From: Chelydra serpentina
Lineage: Eukaryota > Chordata > Testudines > Chelydridae
DNA: 64,000 bases
NCBI GenBank assembly: GCA_037349315.1
Contig: JBAIAC010000154.1
Span: 1,488,001-1,552,000, forward strand
Direction of reading: 5' to 3'
Part shown: positions 11,007 to 22,509 of the stretch, piece after piece
How the letters are laid out: each line of letters begins with the position of its first letter
How positions within the stretch are numbered: the first letter of the stretch is position 1
Notes under the pieces: generated by a model
What the model saw: only the letters and a program-made list of their open reading frames with translations
The model's database searches: none
What the model was told of the DNA's origin: nothing
Made by a program: the position numbers and the translations under genes

Positions 11007-12084
11007 GCTACTGTGACGCTGTTCCCCATAAAACTTTATGGGGAGATGCTTATAAATGTATATATGTAACTAGAATATGTTTTATGCTACATGTGCCATG
11101 TAACATATCTCTGTGAAAGTTATGACCTACTGAATTTATTCCTCCTGTTTGTATGCATGTATCATTGTTGTAGTTGAAGTTATGAATATCGGTTGTATTT
11201 CTTGAGAAAGGAATGTGCAGGTTAAGTGCCCAATCAAGAAGCACTTAACAGACAATAGAACTTGCAGTCACCAATCCACATTTGAACTTTGCCAGGAATG
11301 TGGCTGGTCTGGAACTGAGTTGTGCATGTGACTGGTCCATGTGACCCCAACTCCATTTGGTAACTGGATGCTACACAGGGAGAGGGAGGGGTGTCCACCC
11401 AGAGGAAAAAATCTATTTAAACCCCGAGGAAACCCCTCCATTTTGTCTTGAGCTGGCTAAAGGAAGAAGCTCTCCACCCCCCAAGGAGACCTGAAAGAGA
11501 CTGAACAGAGGACAAAGACGTTAGGGGGGTGAGTGATTGCTGGACCCAGTGAGGGGTTTATCTGTACACAGGGTGATTAGACATAGAACTGCGTGTTCTC
11601 TTTTATTTTATTCGGTAATTCACTTTGTTCTGTTTGTCACTGATTGAACTCACTTAAATCCTATTTTCTGTACTTATTAAAATCACTTTTTACTTATTAA
11701 GTTTCCTCGAGTACGAGTTAGTGCAAAGGGAGAGCAAACAGGTGTGCATACTTTCTATCTGTGAAATAGAAGGCGAACTATCTATGAGTTTACCCTGTAT
11801 AAGCTTAATACAGGGTAAAACGGATTTATTAAGGGTTTGAGCCTCCTTGGAGTTGAGCAGCTGGGTGTCAAAGGCAAGAGCGCTTCCAGGGGCCTTACAG
11901 TGGTGAGTGGACTTGGTTCGGACCTGGGTCTGTGTTTGCAGCAGATCAGTGGAATCTGGCTCAAAACAGACAGGATTCGGGAGTCCCAAGCTGGAAAAGG
12001 CCTGGAAGCAGGGGCAGAAGTAGCCTTGGCACACCAGGTGGCAGCACCAAGCAGGTCTCTGTGGCCCCAACCCGTCACAGCTAC
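11007..12084 (+). mobile_element. Solo LTR of Ty3/Gypsy-like element, 5-bp TSD
   Basis: The LTR proper is 11012-12079 (1068 bp), starting TGTGACG and ending CGTCACA, flanked on both sides by the 5-bp target duplication GCTAC. It contains a TATTTAAA box near 11411. The uninterrupted target is seen at about 4740-4755 (inverse complement), where GCTAC occurs once. The same LTR family flanks the gag-pro elements at 33.4-42.0 kb. A solo LTR is the product of recombination between the two LTRs of a full element. Confidence 0.93.
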
Positions 12085-12189
12085 CCACAATGCACTGCTC
12101 TTTGGGGTGATACAAGAGTTGCTAGAGTGGATGAGCTCTGGTGACACAAGGAGCAGAGTGTTTAATTAAAACACTTCAACTAAAGCAGC

Positions 12190-12620
12190 ATAACTCTGTA
12201 GTGTGGACACAGCCTGAGAGTGAGACAAGACCGAGCTCCCGTTGACACCAAGGATGCTCAGGCACTGAAACTAAAGAACCACAAGTTCCTCCGTAGTTGA
12301 CAGGATTCGAACCTGTGCAGGGAAACCCCAATGGATTTCTAGCCCATCGCCTTAACCACTCGGCCACAACTACTGGCTTTGTGCAGCTTTCTCACTACAC
12401 TCTAGTTCTGTTCTCACTGAGTGATCGTTTCCAATTGTTTCCTCAAACCAGCTTCCACAACACACTCACTGCCGTGCCATTGTGTAAGTGTGTCCATGGC
12501 TGAACAGCAAGAATTCCTGCTCATTCCCCTTCTGGCTGGAGCATGATGAGAGTGTGTTTGTGGTTAATGACGCTGCTGTAGATGGTTTATTTCCTGCCTT
12601 GACAATTCAGACAGACCCTT
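12190..12620 (-). repeat. tRNA-Ser cassette (inverted copy)
   Basis: This is the inverse complement of the cassette seen at 51470-51890 and 54340-54629, with the tRNA-Ser gene and shared flanks on both sides. It continues through 12168 into the LTR-interrupted block. Confidence 0.75.
12292..12373 (-). tRNA. tRNA-Ser (AGA)
   Basis: An 82-nt type II tRNA with acceptor GTAGTTG/CAACTAC, anticodon AGA in loop CTAGAAA, a variable arm, and a standard T loop TTCGAAT. One anticodon-stem pair is a G-T wobble. Of the Ser copies here this one has the best B box. No T run of four or more lies just downstream. Confidence 0.88.
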
Positions 12621-12727
12621 TCCCATCATGTCTCCAGCACATCAGTGATTCCATCAGGCTAAGGACAAGTCCACATTTCAAACACTGAGTCTACGCTGCT
12701 GCAGCTCATTAATGAAGATGCTCCAGG

Positions 12728-12991
12728 CCAGGGTTTCTCAAACTTCATTTCACTGCAACCCCCTTCTGTGAAAAAAACGTACTACATGACCCCGGGAAGG
12801 GGACCAAACACCAAGCTCCGCCCCCGTAGCAGGAGGGCAAAACTGAAGTGTGAGGGATTCAGCCCTGGGTGGTGGGGCTCTGACTTTTGGCTTCAGGCCC
12901 CAACAAGTCCAACGCCAGCCCTGGCGACCCCATTAAAACAGGGTCACGGCCCACTTTGGGCTCCTGACTCACACTTTGAGAACCACTGCTC
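12728..12991. mobile_element. hAT-type MITE
   Basis: The unit starts CAGGGTTTCTCAAA and ends TTTGAGAACCACTG, matching the CAGTGGTTCTCAAA-type termini of hAT (Charlie-like) elements. The flanking 8-mers (CTCCAGGC and CTCTGTGC) agree at five positions, consistent with an old 8-bp target duplication. It is non-autonomous. Confidence 0.7.
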
Positions 12992-13235
12992 TGTGCTCAT
13001 GGGAGAGAGTTTTCCTGTCGGTGTAGTTAATCCACTTCCCCGAGAGGCGGTAGCTATGGCAGGGGGAGAAGCGATGTCGGTGGGGGTGCACGCTGTGGGG
13101 TTTACCACATTTAAGAAGTTTGATCAAACCCCATTTTTGAAACCACCCGTGGTCTGGGAATGCAAAAGGATCTTGATGAAGCAGAGTCTGTCCTTCAAAG
13201 TCCTGGAGACCACGATTCCATAGGACTGTTGGCCT

Positions 13236-13307
13236 GGGGGTATAGGTCAGTGGTAGAGTGTTTGACTGCAGATCAACTGGTCTTTGGTTCAAACCCAAGT
13301 GCTTTCT
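13236..13307 (+). pseudogene. tRNA-Cys (GCA) degraded copy
   Basis: The 72-nt sequence keeps the anticodon GCA in loop CTGCAGA and the T loop TTCAAAC. The acceptor 3' strand has become TGCTTTC, so GGGGGTA pairs mainly through G-T wobbles, and the D arm has TAGGTCAG for TAGCTCAG. A run of eight T follows nearby. It is probably decayed, though transcription is not excluded. Confidence 0.7.
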
Positions 13308-13504
13308 TATAAGCTTCTTTTTTTTAAAAAAAAAAAAAGGAAAACATTTTCATTTCCATTCTCCATTTTGAGTTCCACTATACGGGGATGCTTGAAATGA
13401 AAGTAAACACTCAACATTTCCCTGTCCAAATGCATAAAAACCTAGCAAACCTGTCCATCAGCTGAAATCAGTTCCAATCCTCTAAGCATCTAGTTTATGT
13501 TTTC

Positions 13505-13975
13505 AGCAATTAAACAAAGGTAGGATATGAAGGCACATGTGCAGATCCCTGTTCTCCAGGGGCTCTGCTGTGCAGAAGAACAAGAACCACACCCAGTTGG
13601 GGTTCAGGAGTCTGATGAGCAAAGGCAACTTGGTGCAGGCTGAAGTCACCAGCACCTTGACTCCTTCACATTTAACCCTCAGCTGGGCCCCCAGGGCAAG
13701 GCATGAGAAGATGACAGTGGCTGTGAGCAGGAAAATCGCCACCAAGAAGCTGGCTAAAGCTGCCAAGATCCCCAGGAAGGTCACGATGCCCATGTCTAGA
13801 ATGTGGTGACTGCAGCGGGGACCAAAAAGGAAGAGAAAAGCCCTCAAAAGTTCTAAGCTGCCAAACTCAGAAGGTGACCAAGATCCCACCGAAAATCAAG
13901 ACAGGAGAAAGTAAGGCGAATGCCAACTCTAAAACCAGAGCTAAGAAGGTGGCACTGAGAAAGAAGTGTCGAGAT
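13505..13975 (+). pseudogene. Histone H1 pseudogene
   Basis: Translation of about 13570-13650 gives a stretch resembling the end of the linker-histone globular domain: LGFRSLMSKGNLVQ is close to the H1 pattern LGLKSLVSKGTLVQ. Downstream, lysine- and alanine-rich text such as KKLAKAAKIPRKV and KTGESKANANSKTRAKKV resembles the H1 C-terminal tail, but in shifted frames with stops between. The first half of the globular domain is not recognisable. It is therefore a decayed H1 copy. Linker histones bind nucleosomal DNA in the nucleus; this copy cannot make one. Its presence among tRNA genes fits the histone/tRNA clusters of vertebrates. An unrelated Lys-rich sequence is the alternative. Confidence 0.65.
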
Positions 13976-14070
13976 TTCCATTGGGATGAGTCCTGCTCCC
14001 CTAATGGCTCTTTTATGAATCATCATGGACTAGCCAGAGAGATCAAAGTCCTGCAGGACAAACAGCGCTC

Positions 14071-14243
14071 ATAGAATATCAGGGTTGGAAGGGACCTTAG
14101 GAGGTCATCTAGTCCAACCCCCTGCTCAAAGCAGGACCAAACCCCAATTTTTGCCCCATATCCCCATAGCCCCTGCAAGGATTGAACTCACAACCCTGGG
14201 TTTAGCAGGCCAATACTCAAACCACTGAGCTATCCCTCCCCCC
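14071..14243 (-). mobile_element. tRNA-derived SINE with CR1-like tail
   Basis: On the minus strand the 5' part carries Pol III A and B boxes (TAGCTCAGTGGTTTGAG and GAGTTCAATCC) in a tRNA-like body. It is followed by a short linker and then by a CR1-type 3' end containing GGTTGGACTAGATGACCTCC. This head-and-tail arrangement is that of turtle Pol III SINEs mobilised by CR1. It is one of the better taxonomic clues in the window. Confidence 0.85.
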
Positions 14244-14249
14244 ATATCC

Positions 14250-15500
14250 CACACTTGTGGGAGTGTGTCCCTGTCACTTCACCAGCTCTAGAACAGGCTC
14301 TGTCTGCATCTTGTCTTTGATTAATTCCAGCGTTTATTTTATTCCCATTGTGATACTTTCCCCGTACTCTGCCTCATTCTCACATTCTGCCCAGAGATTG
14401 AAGACGGGGAGGAATGGACAAGTTTGTATGACATTTGGTAAATTGCCATAGTATGTGACTGAAAACTCTGCTGGAGGTGGGCAGGAGCCTGTTACAAACA
14501 GAAAATAGCGAAGCTTTACCAACTACCTGTTACACATTCCAACCTTCCTGTATACGCACAAGAGAAACTGGGGCTCTAAGAAATGGCAACTTTCCTTTAA
14601 CACGGATCATTGTTTTCTGTAACTTCCAGAGGCATTGAAATAGCAGCTGTTTAAAGGGAATGTGCTTCTATTTCCTGATCAGCAGCAGAGTCTGTGTACA
14701 TTTACCACCCATCGAGCTGGTTGTTCCTGCAGCTAACTAATTGCAGGGCTAGACACACCATTCGGTAACATTAACGCTCTGTTTACAAAGCCTTTGGTTA
14801 GTGAGGAATAATGAGACTTATCCCTCACTGCTGTAATCCCACTGACTCCAGTGTTCTCTTCCCCCATTGCTGGTGCCAAAAAACAAGCAAATTAAAACAA
14901 CCTTCAGAACTAACATGCTGTGACAAAGTGGAAATGTTGATAGCTCCAAAATTCAGTTTTTTCTGTGTCTTGTGTGTGTCTGTCTGCTTCGTGTGGGTCA
15001 CCAGTGGGGCTTTTTTGTTGTTGCTTCTGGCAGGTTCAACCATGTCGGATTGGTCTGTAGGGGAGGGGCCAGAGAAAACTGACACCCTGGCCTTCCAGGT
15101 TGGGGTTAGGCACAGGAATAACAACCCTGTCCCATAAAAAACAAAATATGTTACAGGAGCAGTGGTGGAAACAGTGCTAGAGAAACGGGTAAATAATCAC
15201 AATGCCCAGGCGTGACGTCACCTGAAATACAAAATTCAAAAAGCAAAGCACAGGGGGAATTTGGGGTTTAGTCTCTTAGCTTAGCCATGTGCTAATAGCA
15301 CAGAGAGCACTTTTAAAAGGAAAGGAAAAGGATTCTTAGGTTCTAGCTTGAATTGAAGGAGGATGGCTGGACCATAGGGCCGTGGACTGGCCTTTGCTAG
15401 AGAAACCAGCGATACACAGAACCAGGCATAGAACCTGGAGTCAATAATTTCTCCCCTGGAAGAGCAGCCATATCACGTAGCTGGGAACAAGAGGAACTAG
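14250..15500. other. No gene seen
   Basis: I find only short open frames and no motif that I can place. Base composition is mixed and AT-leaning. Confidence 0.5.
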
Positions 15501-15501
15501 A

Positions 15502-15572
15502 GCATTGGTGGTTCAGCAGCAGGAGCGTTAGATACAGGAGGGGAGGTCTAGGTTTGTTTTCTGGCTAACAGA
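15502..15572 (+). pseudogene. tRNA-Gly-like relic
   Basis: The start GCATTGGTGGTTCAG is the start of vertebrate tRNA-Gly, and about 40 nt later GGTTTGTTTTC resembles a decayed B box. The anticodon and acceptor 3' strand are not recognisable. It is a relic at best. Confidence 0.45.
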
Positions 15573-15781
15573 GGGCTGAGTTTTATCGCCTCACAATTTC
15601 AATAGAGAAATTCAGACCCAAACTGTGTGTGGTGGGGAAATTCGTGGGGGAGTCTTTGGTTTTGATTCAGTTTCATTTGTTTTCCCCATTTTAAAAGACC
15701 TTGATCATTTTGATGGGGAAAATGTTTGAACAACGCCAAGGAAAAATCAGAAAAGTTGAAAATCTGCCAGGGAGTTTCTTA

Positions 15782-16374
15782 GGCTAAGATTTAGTCATGG
15801 GTATTTTTAGAAAAAGTCACGTTCAGGTCACAGACAATAAAAATTCACAGCGCGTGACCTGCCCCTGACTTTTACTATAAATACTCAGTACTAAATCTCT
15901 GCTCCTGGGCTCCAGTGGTCTGGGGGCCACTTCTCCAGTGGTGGGGGCTCACTGCCCTCTGTGTCCGCTGCTCTGAGGCTCCGGGGACCACTCTTCCAAT
16001 GGCCCCAGGGGCCGCTGCTCTGGCCACCACCTGTATCACTGCTGCTCGGGTGGTACCTGGGGCCACTTATCCAGCTGCCCCTCTGATCGCCGCTTGGGTG
16101 CTCCCCGGGGCCACCCCCATTATCGCTGCTCGGCCGCTCCCCAGGACCAGCCGCACTGGCCGCTGGTCAGGCGCTTCCCAGAGCCAGCCTAATCAGCCGA
16201 TGTTTGGGTGCTTCCCGGGGCCAGCTGCCGGGGGCCACCCAAACAGTGGCTGGCCGCGGGGTGGCTCTGGGGTCGGCCTCACCAGCCGCTGCATCTGTGG
16301 AAGTCACAGAGGTTGAGGAAAGTCATGGAATTCGTGACTTCTGCTACGTCCATGAGAGAATCGGAACCTTAGCC
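15782..16374. mobile_element. Non-autonomous DNA element with GGCTAAG termini
   Basis: The element begins GGCTAAGATTTAGTC and ends with the inverse complement of GGCTAAGGTTCCGATTC, imperfect terminal inverted repeats. The first 80 bp contain inner inverted phrases (GTCACG and CGTGAC). The core is GC-rich, with repeated GGGGCCAC phrases. No transposase is encoded. Confidence 0.6.
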
Positions 16375-16399
16375 ATGGCCGGGGTGGAGATTTTCATGG

Positions 16400-16960
16400 A
16401 GGGGAGTTTTGGGGATAAATGAGAGAACAGAGAGAGGTTTTCCAATTTCATTTTTACCAAGTGGCAACCTCCCCCCGCTGGTACTGCCTGGGCTCAGACC
16501 GCACTGTCACCCCCAGCATGAGATATAGAGCCTCCCACTCACAAAGTCCCCGTAAATCAAAGGCAAACTTTCCTAGTCTGCCCCTTCTCCCACCTGAATC
16601 CTCCCCTCACAGAGACCAGAACAACCCCCATGTAGCTGGATCTTCCGGCAGCTACAGAGGGCTGAGGATGTGCACTGCCAACACAAGGAGCCAAGTGTGC
16701 GCACACAAGCGATTTAATGACTGTGTTAGGTTGACATAATTCTATAGTGTAGACATTGCCTTAGTATTTCACTTTTTGCACTGAGATGTGATTGTAAAAC
16801 ATCCACCCACAAACACAGTGATAAATTCCCCAAAATTCAATGTGTCTGCACTTTCCAGAAAGCTGCAAAATCCAGTTCATTCTGGCTAGCAGAGGGAAAA
16901 TTCCGGTGATAGTAATGTTTGTGATTAAATCATGTTTAGGGGTTTTTTTAATACAAGAGT
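16400..16960. other. No gene; possible MITE end near 16740-16765
   Basis: Most of the stretch is unrecognised. The phrase ATAGTGTAGACATTGCCTTAG at 16744-16764 resembles Harbinger-type termini seen at 18005, so a small element may end here. Confidence 0.35.
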
Positions 16961-16962
16961 AA

Positions 16963-17560
16963 AGGTGCAGGCTCTGGGCTGGAGTTTGGGTGCAGGCTCT
17001 GGGCTGGGGCAAGTGGTGGGGGTGTAGGAGGGGGTGAGGGGTGTAGGCTCTGGGAGGGAGTTTGGGGGCAGGAGGGTGTGTGGGAAGGGGGTGGGAGTGC
17101 AGGCTCTGGGACAATTTGCGTGCTGGGTGCAGGCTCCGGGCTCGAACAGAGGCTGGGGGTGCAAGAGGAGGTGAGGGGTGCAGGCTCTGGGAGGGAGTTT
17201 GGGGGCAGGAGGGTGTGTGGGAAGGGGGTGGAATGCAGGCTCTGGGACAATTTGCGTGCTGGGTGCAGGCTCCGGGCTCGAACAGAGGCTGGGGGTGCAA
17301 GAGGAGGTGAGGGGTGCAGGCTCTGGGAGGGAGTTTGGGGGCAGGAGGGTGTGTGGGAAGGGGGTGGGAGTGCAGGCTCTGGGACACTTTGTGTGCTGGG
17401 TGCAGGCTCCGGGCTCCAACAGAGGATGGGGGTGCAAGAGGAGGTGAGGTGTTCAGGCTCTGGGACAGAGTTTGTGTGGGGGTTATGGGAGGGAGTTTGG
17501 GGGCTGGGTGCAGGTTCGGGGCTGGGACAGGGGCTGGGGGTGCAGGAGGGGTGAGGAGCA
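16963..17560. repeat. 136-bp minisatellite, about 3.5 units
   Basis: The phrase CTCTGGGAGGGAGTTTGGGG recurs at about 17048, 17185 and 17321, giving a period near 136 bp. Each unit contains two or three sub-repeats based on GTGCAGGCTC. All frames tend to be open, which explains long open frames on both strands; none has a recognised protein. Confidence 0.85.
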
Positions 17561-18344
17561 TGCATTCAGAAATGCATGCATTTCATAGGGCAGAGTTTTA
17601 AGGCTATTAAGATTTGGGGAACTATTCTTCCTAGCATCTTCCCTTTGTAGATTTCAGAGGTGTTCACACACTCACCCCCACTGAGCCACACTGTTACACC
17701 CCAATCTAATAGAAGGCTGGGAGGTCTCCAAGTTCATAAAAAGAAACAGACAAAAAACAGAAAAAGGAACAAACCGCTTCTAAGATTACAAGGGGCTGGA
17801 TCTCTGCACCTCTCGGTCTTTGGATTCACCTGGAGTAGGAACTGTAGCCGCAGTTGAGGAACCCGGTAATGGCATAGATGGTCCAGCACTTTGGGCTAGC
17901 AGGCTTTTCAGGCACAGGGAGACTAATGAAGGCTGCATAGCCTGTCGACGTGCTTCATTCCCCAGAGGGGAGGAGTCCTGGGATCCTGGCAGTCAGTCTG
18001 TCTGAGGCAATGTCTACATTGGCAGAGTTACAGCGCCGGGAGGTACAGCGCCGCTCAGAGAGCACTGAAGGGAAACCGCTATTGTGGGTTCACACTGTCA
18101 GCTGCCTGGGCAATAGCGTGTTCACACTTGCGACACTTGCAGCGGTATTCGGAGCAGTGCGCTCAGTATCCCACTGAGCATCTCTTCCTCTTATGCTGCT
18201 AAAAGTTGTGGGAAGGTGGAGGGGCTCACAGGGTATCCCGGGTCCTGTCCCAATGGCCCCTGATGCATTGCTTTGCATCCCAGCAATCCCTGTGTTTCCA
18301 TTCACATTTGGCACCATCTTTCAATGGTTGGTGTACTGCGCATT

Positions 18345-19457
18345 CTGCCTGTGACGGGTTGGTATCACAGAAACCCCCTTGGGGCTGCCACCTAGTGTGC
18401 CAAGCCTACTTCTGCCCCTGCTTTCCTGCCTTTTCCAGCTTGGGACGCCAGAATCCTGTCTGGTTTGAGCCAGACCCGTTAGCCTGCTGCAAACCCAGAC
18501 CCAGGTCTGAACCACGTCCCCTAACAGCTGTAGGCTTGCCTGGAAGCATCTTAGGAAGTGGTCTTGCCTTTGACACCCAGGTGCCCAACTCCCAATGGGG
18601 TTCAAACCCTGAATAAATCCATTTTACCCTGTATAAAGCTTATACAGATAGAGAGAGATGCACAGCTGTTTGCCCCCACCCGCCAGGTACTAAGACGTAC
18701 TCCAGGTTATTTAATGAGTAAAAAGTTATTTTAATAAGTACAGAAAGTAGGATTTAAGTGGTTACAAGTAGTAACAGACAGAACAAAGTGAATTACGAAG
18801 TAAAATAAAGCACGCAAGTCTATGTCTAATCACACTGAATACAGATAAAAACCTCACCAGTTCCAGTAAACTTCCTTTTACCGGCTATGGTCCTCCTAGC
18901 CTGGGTCCAGCAATCAATCACACCCCTATAGTTATTGTCCTTTGTTCCAGTTTCTTCCAGGTATATCCTTGGGGGGTGGAGAAGCTCTCGCTTTAGCCAG
19001 CTGAAGAGAAAATGGAGGGGTTTCCCAGGGGTTAAAATAGACTTTCTCCTCTGAGTGGACACCCCTCCCTCTCCCTGTGTATCCAGTTACAAAATGGAGT
19101 TGGGGTCACATGCACAAGTCACATGTCCATGCACAACTCAGTTCCTTACCAGCCAAGCCACATTCCTGGCAAAGCTCAGATGTGGATTGGTGTCTGCAAG
19201 TTCTATTGTCTGGTAAGTGTTTCTTGATTGGGCACTTAACCTGCACATTCCTTTCTCAAGAAATACAACCAATATTCATAACTTCAACTACAAAAATGAT
19301 ACATGCATGCAAACAGGAGGAATAGATTCAGTAGATCACAACTTTTACAGAGATATGTTACATGGCACATGTTGCATAAAACACATTCCAGTTATATCAT
19401 ATATACATTTATACGTTTTTATGGGGATATGCTTACGGGGTGCACCGTCACACTGCC
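18345..19457 (-). mobile_element. Solo LTR inside Harbinger element, 5-bp TSD
   Basis: The LTR proper is 18350-19452 (1103 bp), the same family as 11012-12079 in reverse orientation. It runs from TGTGACGG to CCGTCACA on the plus strand and is flanked by the 5-bp target duplication CTGCC on both sides. Insertion postdates the Harbinger element it splits. Confidence 0.93.
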
Positions 19458-19504
19458 TCTTCGGGCAGCAGGAATGGATCCCACACTGTTGACCAATATG
19501 CTGC

Positions 19505-20520
19505 TTGCTCTTACTAACACAACACAAGTGGCAGTGGAGTTATTCCTTCAACTACAAAGACAAGAGAAGTTCGACATTGATATCGCCTCGCTACGACACG
19601 AGATTGCTTGTGTCAGTCATGGAGGTGCTGACCACAGTGGAACGCTGCTTTTGGGCTCGGGAAACAAGCACTGAGTGGTGGGATCACATCGTGATGCACA
19701 TCTGGGATGATGAGCAGAGGCTGCAGAGCTTTTGGATGAGGAAAGCCACATTCATGGGACTGTGTGATAAGCTCACCACAGCCCTGCAGCACAAGGACAC
19801 GAGAAGGAGAGCTGCCCTGTCATTGGAGAAGCACATGGTAATTTCACTGTGGAAGCTGGCTACTCCAGACTGCTACTGTTCTGTCGCTAACCAGTTTGGA
19901 GTGGGAAAGTTGACCGTTGGACTCCTGTTGATGCAAGCGTGCAGGACCATTAATTGCATCCTGCTCTGAAAGACAGTCACTCTGGGCGACGTTTGTGAGA
20001 TTGTGGATGGCTTTGCACAAATAGGCTTCCCTAACTGCGGAGGGGTGATAGATGGCACACACATTCCAATTGTGGCACCAGACCACCTAGCCACTGAGTA
20101 CATTAATCGCAAGGGGTATTTCTCAGTGGTTCTCCAGGTGCTTGTGGATCACTGTGGGCATTTCACGGACATTAATGCAGGCTGGTCCAAAATGGGGCAT
20201 GACGTAAGCACCTTTCAGAACACTGGCCTGTTCAGGAAGCTGCAAGCAGGGACTTCCTTCCTGGACCAGAAGATCATCATAGGGGAAGTCGAAATGCCCA
20301 TTGTGATCCTGGGAGACCCTGCCTACCCTTTAATGCCGTGGTTTATGAAGCCATACCAGGGGCACCTTGATAGCAGCAAGGAGCAGTTCAACAACCGGCT
20401 GAGCAAGTGAAGAATAACAGTTGTGTGTGCTTTTGGTCATTTAAAGGCCCGCTAGCGCTGCCTATATGGAAGGCTGGACCTGGCCTATGACAATATTCCT
20501 ATACTTATAGCCACGTGCTG
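19505..20520 (+). pseudogene. PIF/Harbinger transposase (HARBI1-like), broken
   Basis: A single frame from about 19619 (ATG) encodes a Harbinger-family DDE nuclease. GVIDGTHIPIV holds the first catalytic Asp and the region FTDINAGWSKMGHD the second. GDPAYPLMPW and NNRLSK follow as in the family. An N-terminal helical region precedes them. The frame is broken by TGA at 19967-19969, TGA at 20408-20410 and TAG at 20453-20455, all in the same frame with no shift before 20400. These look like point decay of an old copy. Functional relatives cut and rejoin DNA at short TWA-type targets in the nucleus. The C-terminal end is lost after about 20500. Confidence 0.85.
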
Positions 20521-20640
20521 TACGCTCCATAGTATTTGTGACAGGAAGGGTGAAAACTTCACTCAGAGCTGGGCCCGGCGCCAAACATATTTGTGGGCCC
20601 CCCCGGGGAATGAAAAGCCCAAGGGCAACAGCACAGCGGG

Positions 20641-21720
20641 CAGGGTGGATTTGATTTAAATCATGATTTAAATCACTAGTTAGGAAGACTCGATTTAATC
20701 ATGGGTTTCTACATAAAAGTCCATTCTTGTTGGTTGTTATAACCTTAATACATATTCTTCACAACTCAGAGACAGATGCTTGTTTCATTTTTAGAAGGTA
20801 CACACTATACATTTTTAAACCGTGGTTTATTTTGAAAGCTTATCAGATGAGTTTTACAGCTATATCAGAAAATGAATGATTGTTTGGTTATTTCACTTAC
20901 CAATGATAATATAAGCAGATATTTATGAAGTTATTGGGAGGTGAACTAGCTCCAATTCAAAAGGTTAATCATTAATATTTGGAGGATTTTCTTGCCAGGC
21001 TGTATTAGGAGGAGAACATCACCAGACAGACATTTAAATTGTTTTATTTAACTAAAACAATAATGTTAAGTATTCTGGATTTTTTTCTTCAACAGCAAAC
21101 ATATTTTAACAAAAAAAAAATGTTCCTCACTTCTCACATTTATCTCCAGACTTCTCCTTGTCCAGATCTATTCGGCCCCCAACAATCTTCTATTCTTTGA
21201 ACTTTTTGGAACTTTTCACTTTTAAAGAGAGGTAAGGGGTTGATCCTGTGTACACAAATTTGCAGAGGGACAATAGGGTTGAGGTCTGTTATTTCTCACC
21301 TCTATACGTTATTTATTTATTTAAAAACATTTTTGCTGTTAACAAGCATGTTACCTCTGGAGACACAAATTCACAGTTTGAGAACTGCAAAACTAAGCTT
21401 CTCTGATGGAATCATCTAGACTAAGCACTGAGTCCCATTGGGTAGATAGAAAGATTAACCTAAATAATCTATACATAAGTCTGTGGAACCCCATAAGATT
21501 GGGTCCCTCAGCCATGAACTATTAGAACTCCTTTACAAAACTTTTCTTAAACATTACATGAATATATTGTCTCATATTATAGAATCAGAATTTATAATCC
21601 CTAGTCCGTGATGTAATGTATCTTAATTAAAACTACCTTTCGATCGGATTTTTGAGGGGAAAAACTATTGAAATTTTAAAAATCTGATTTTTTTAAAGTC
21701 ATTGATTTTTATCCACCCTG
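20641..21720. mobile_element. 1080-bp hAT-like non-autonomous element
   Basis: The block begins CAGGGTGGAT and ends ATCCACCCTG, exact 10-bp terminal inverted repeats, with sub-terminal ATTTAAATC-type symmetrical sequence. The interior is AT-rich with no open frame of note. Flanking 8-mers do not match clearly. The termini are typical of hAT MITE families in sauropsids. Confidence 0.8.
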
Positions 21721-21739
21721 CAAGAGAGGTGGGTTTCAG

Positions 21740-22500
21740 AGCCCAGGCTCTAGCCCAAACATCTACATTAACATTTCCAGCCCTGCAGCTCAAGTCCTGC
21801 GAGTCTGAGTCTGCTGACCCAGGCTCTGAGACTAAGTGCTGTGGATTTTTTATTGCAGTGTAGAGATGCCCTAAATCACTTAGGAGCTTGTGAAAATGTT
21901 GCCCTAGGTCTCTTTCATGGAGAAGGTTGCTGAGTTAATTTACTTGTACTGAAAACAATATAATGCAATCTATAACTTCTACTTTGTTTTTTATTGTTCG
22001 CTTCCTGCACTGTTGTTTTTTAAATTGCACCATTTCAACTTTAAATCACTTTCCCATATAGAAAAGGCATATTAGGAAGAAAATGCTTAGATATATTTGT
22101 GATTTTTATAAAGCTTAGAGTAAACGTTTTCTTTTTCAAAGTGTTACAACTAATGAGAATGTTTTCATTTCAGTAACTGCTAGTCAGTAATGGCGAGATT
22201 GTCAGCAGTTATCAGTCTGGCCTGAGGAAGGGGCAGCGTGTAGCTGCCTTGCTCCAGAAGTACAGCAGGGATGTTATCGTGACTCAGCCTCCTGGAGGCT
22301 GCTCTCTGCCCCGCCCCCGTTCTCTCATCTGCAATACAGGTAGGCCACACAGGGAAGTAAGGGGCACCTTGTGCTCCCTTATATCCCTGCACTGGCACAG
22401 ACAGTGACAATCTTGCCCTCATACTCTACTCTTACAATAACTATTTTGGGACTAATTCAGATTTGAGTCTAAAGATGGCATAATTCATACCTCTGTCTGG
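21740..22500. other. MITE fragment, then AT-rich sequence without a gene
   Basis: Positions 21740-21880 resemble the GTCTACACTGC repeats at 1440-1740. From 21880 to 22500 the sequence is mostly AT-rich and I see no gene. A TTTATT at about 21984 would be an AATAAA on the minus strand and is a possible polyadenylation signal for the zinc-finger gene. Confidence 0.4.
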
Positions 22501-22509
22501 GTCTCAGTG

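Larger units (their letters stand above)
18005..20520 (+). mobile_element. PIF/Harbinger transposon, 3'-truncated, LTR-interrupted
   Basis: The left end GGCAATGTCTACATTGGCAG is the kind of terminus seen on Harbinger-type repeats here. The body holds a decayed transposase at 19505-20520 and is split by a solo LTR at 18350-19452. A matching right terminus is not found, so the 3' end is lost or too diverged to see. Confidence 0.65.

Noticed and set aside
16761..17565. Proline-rich open frames of 170-266 residues on the minus strand
   Set aside because: They are translations of the 136-bp minisatellite in overlapping frames.
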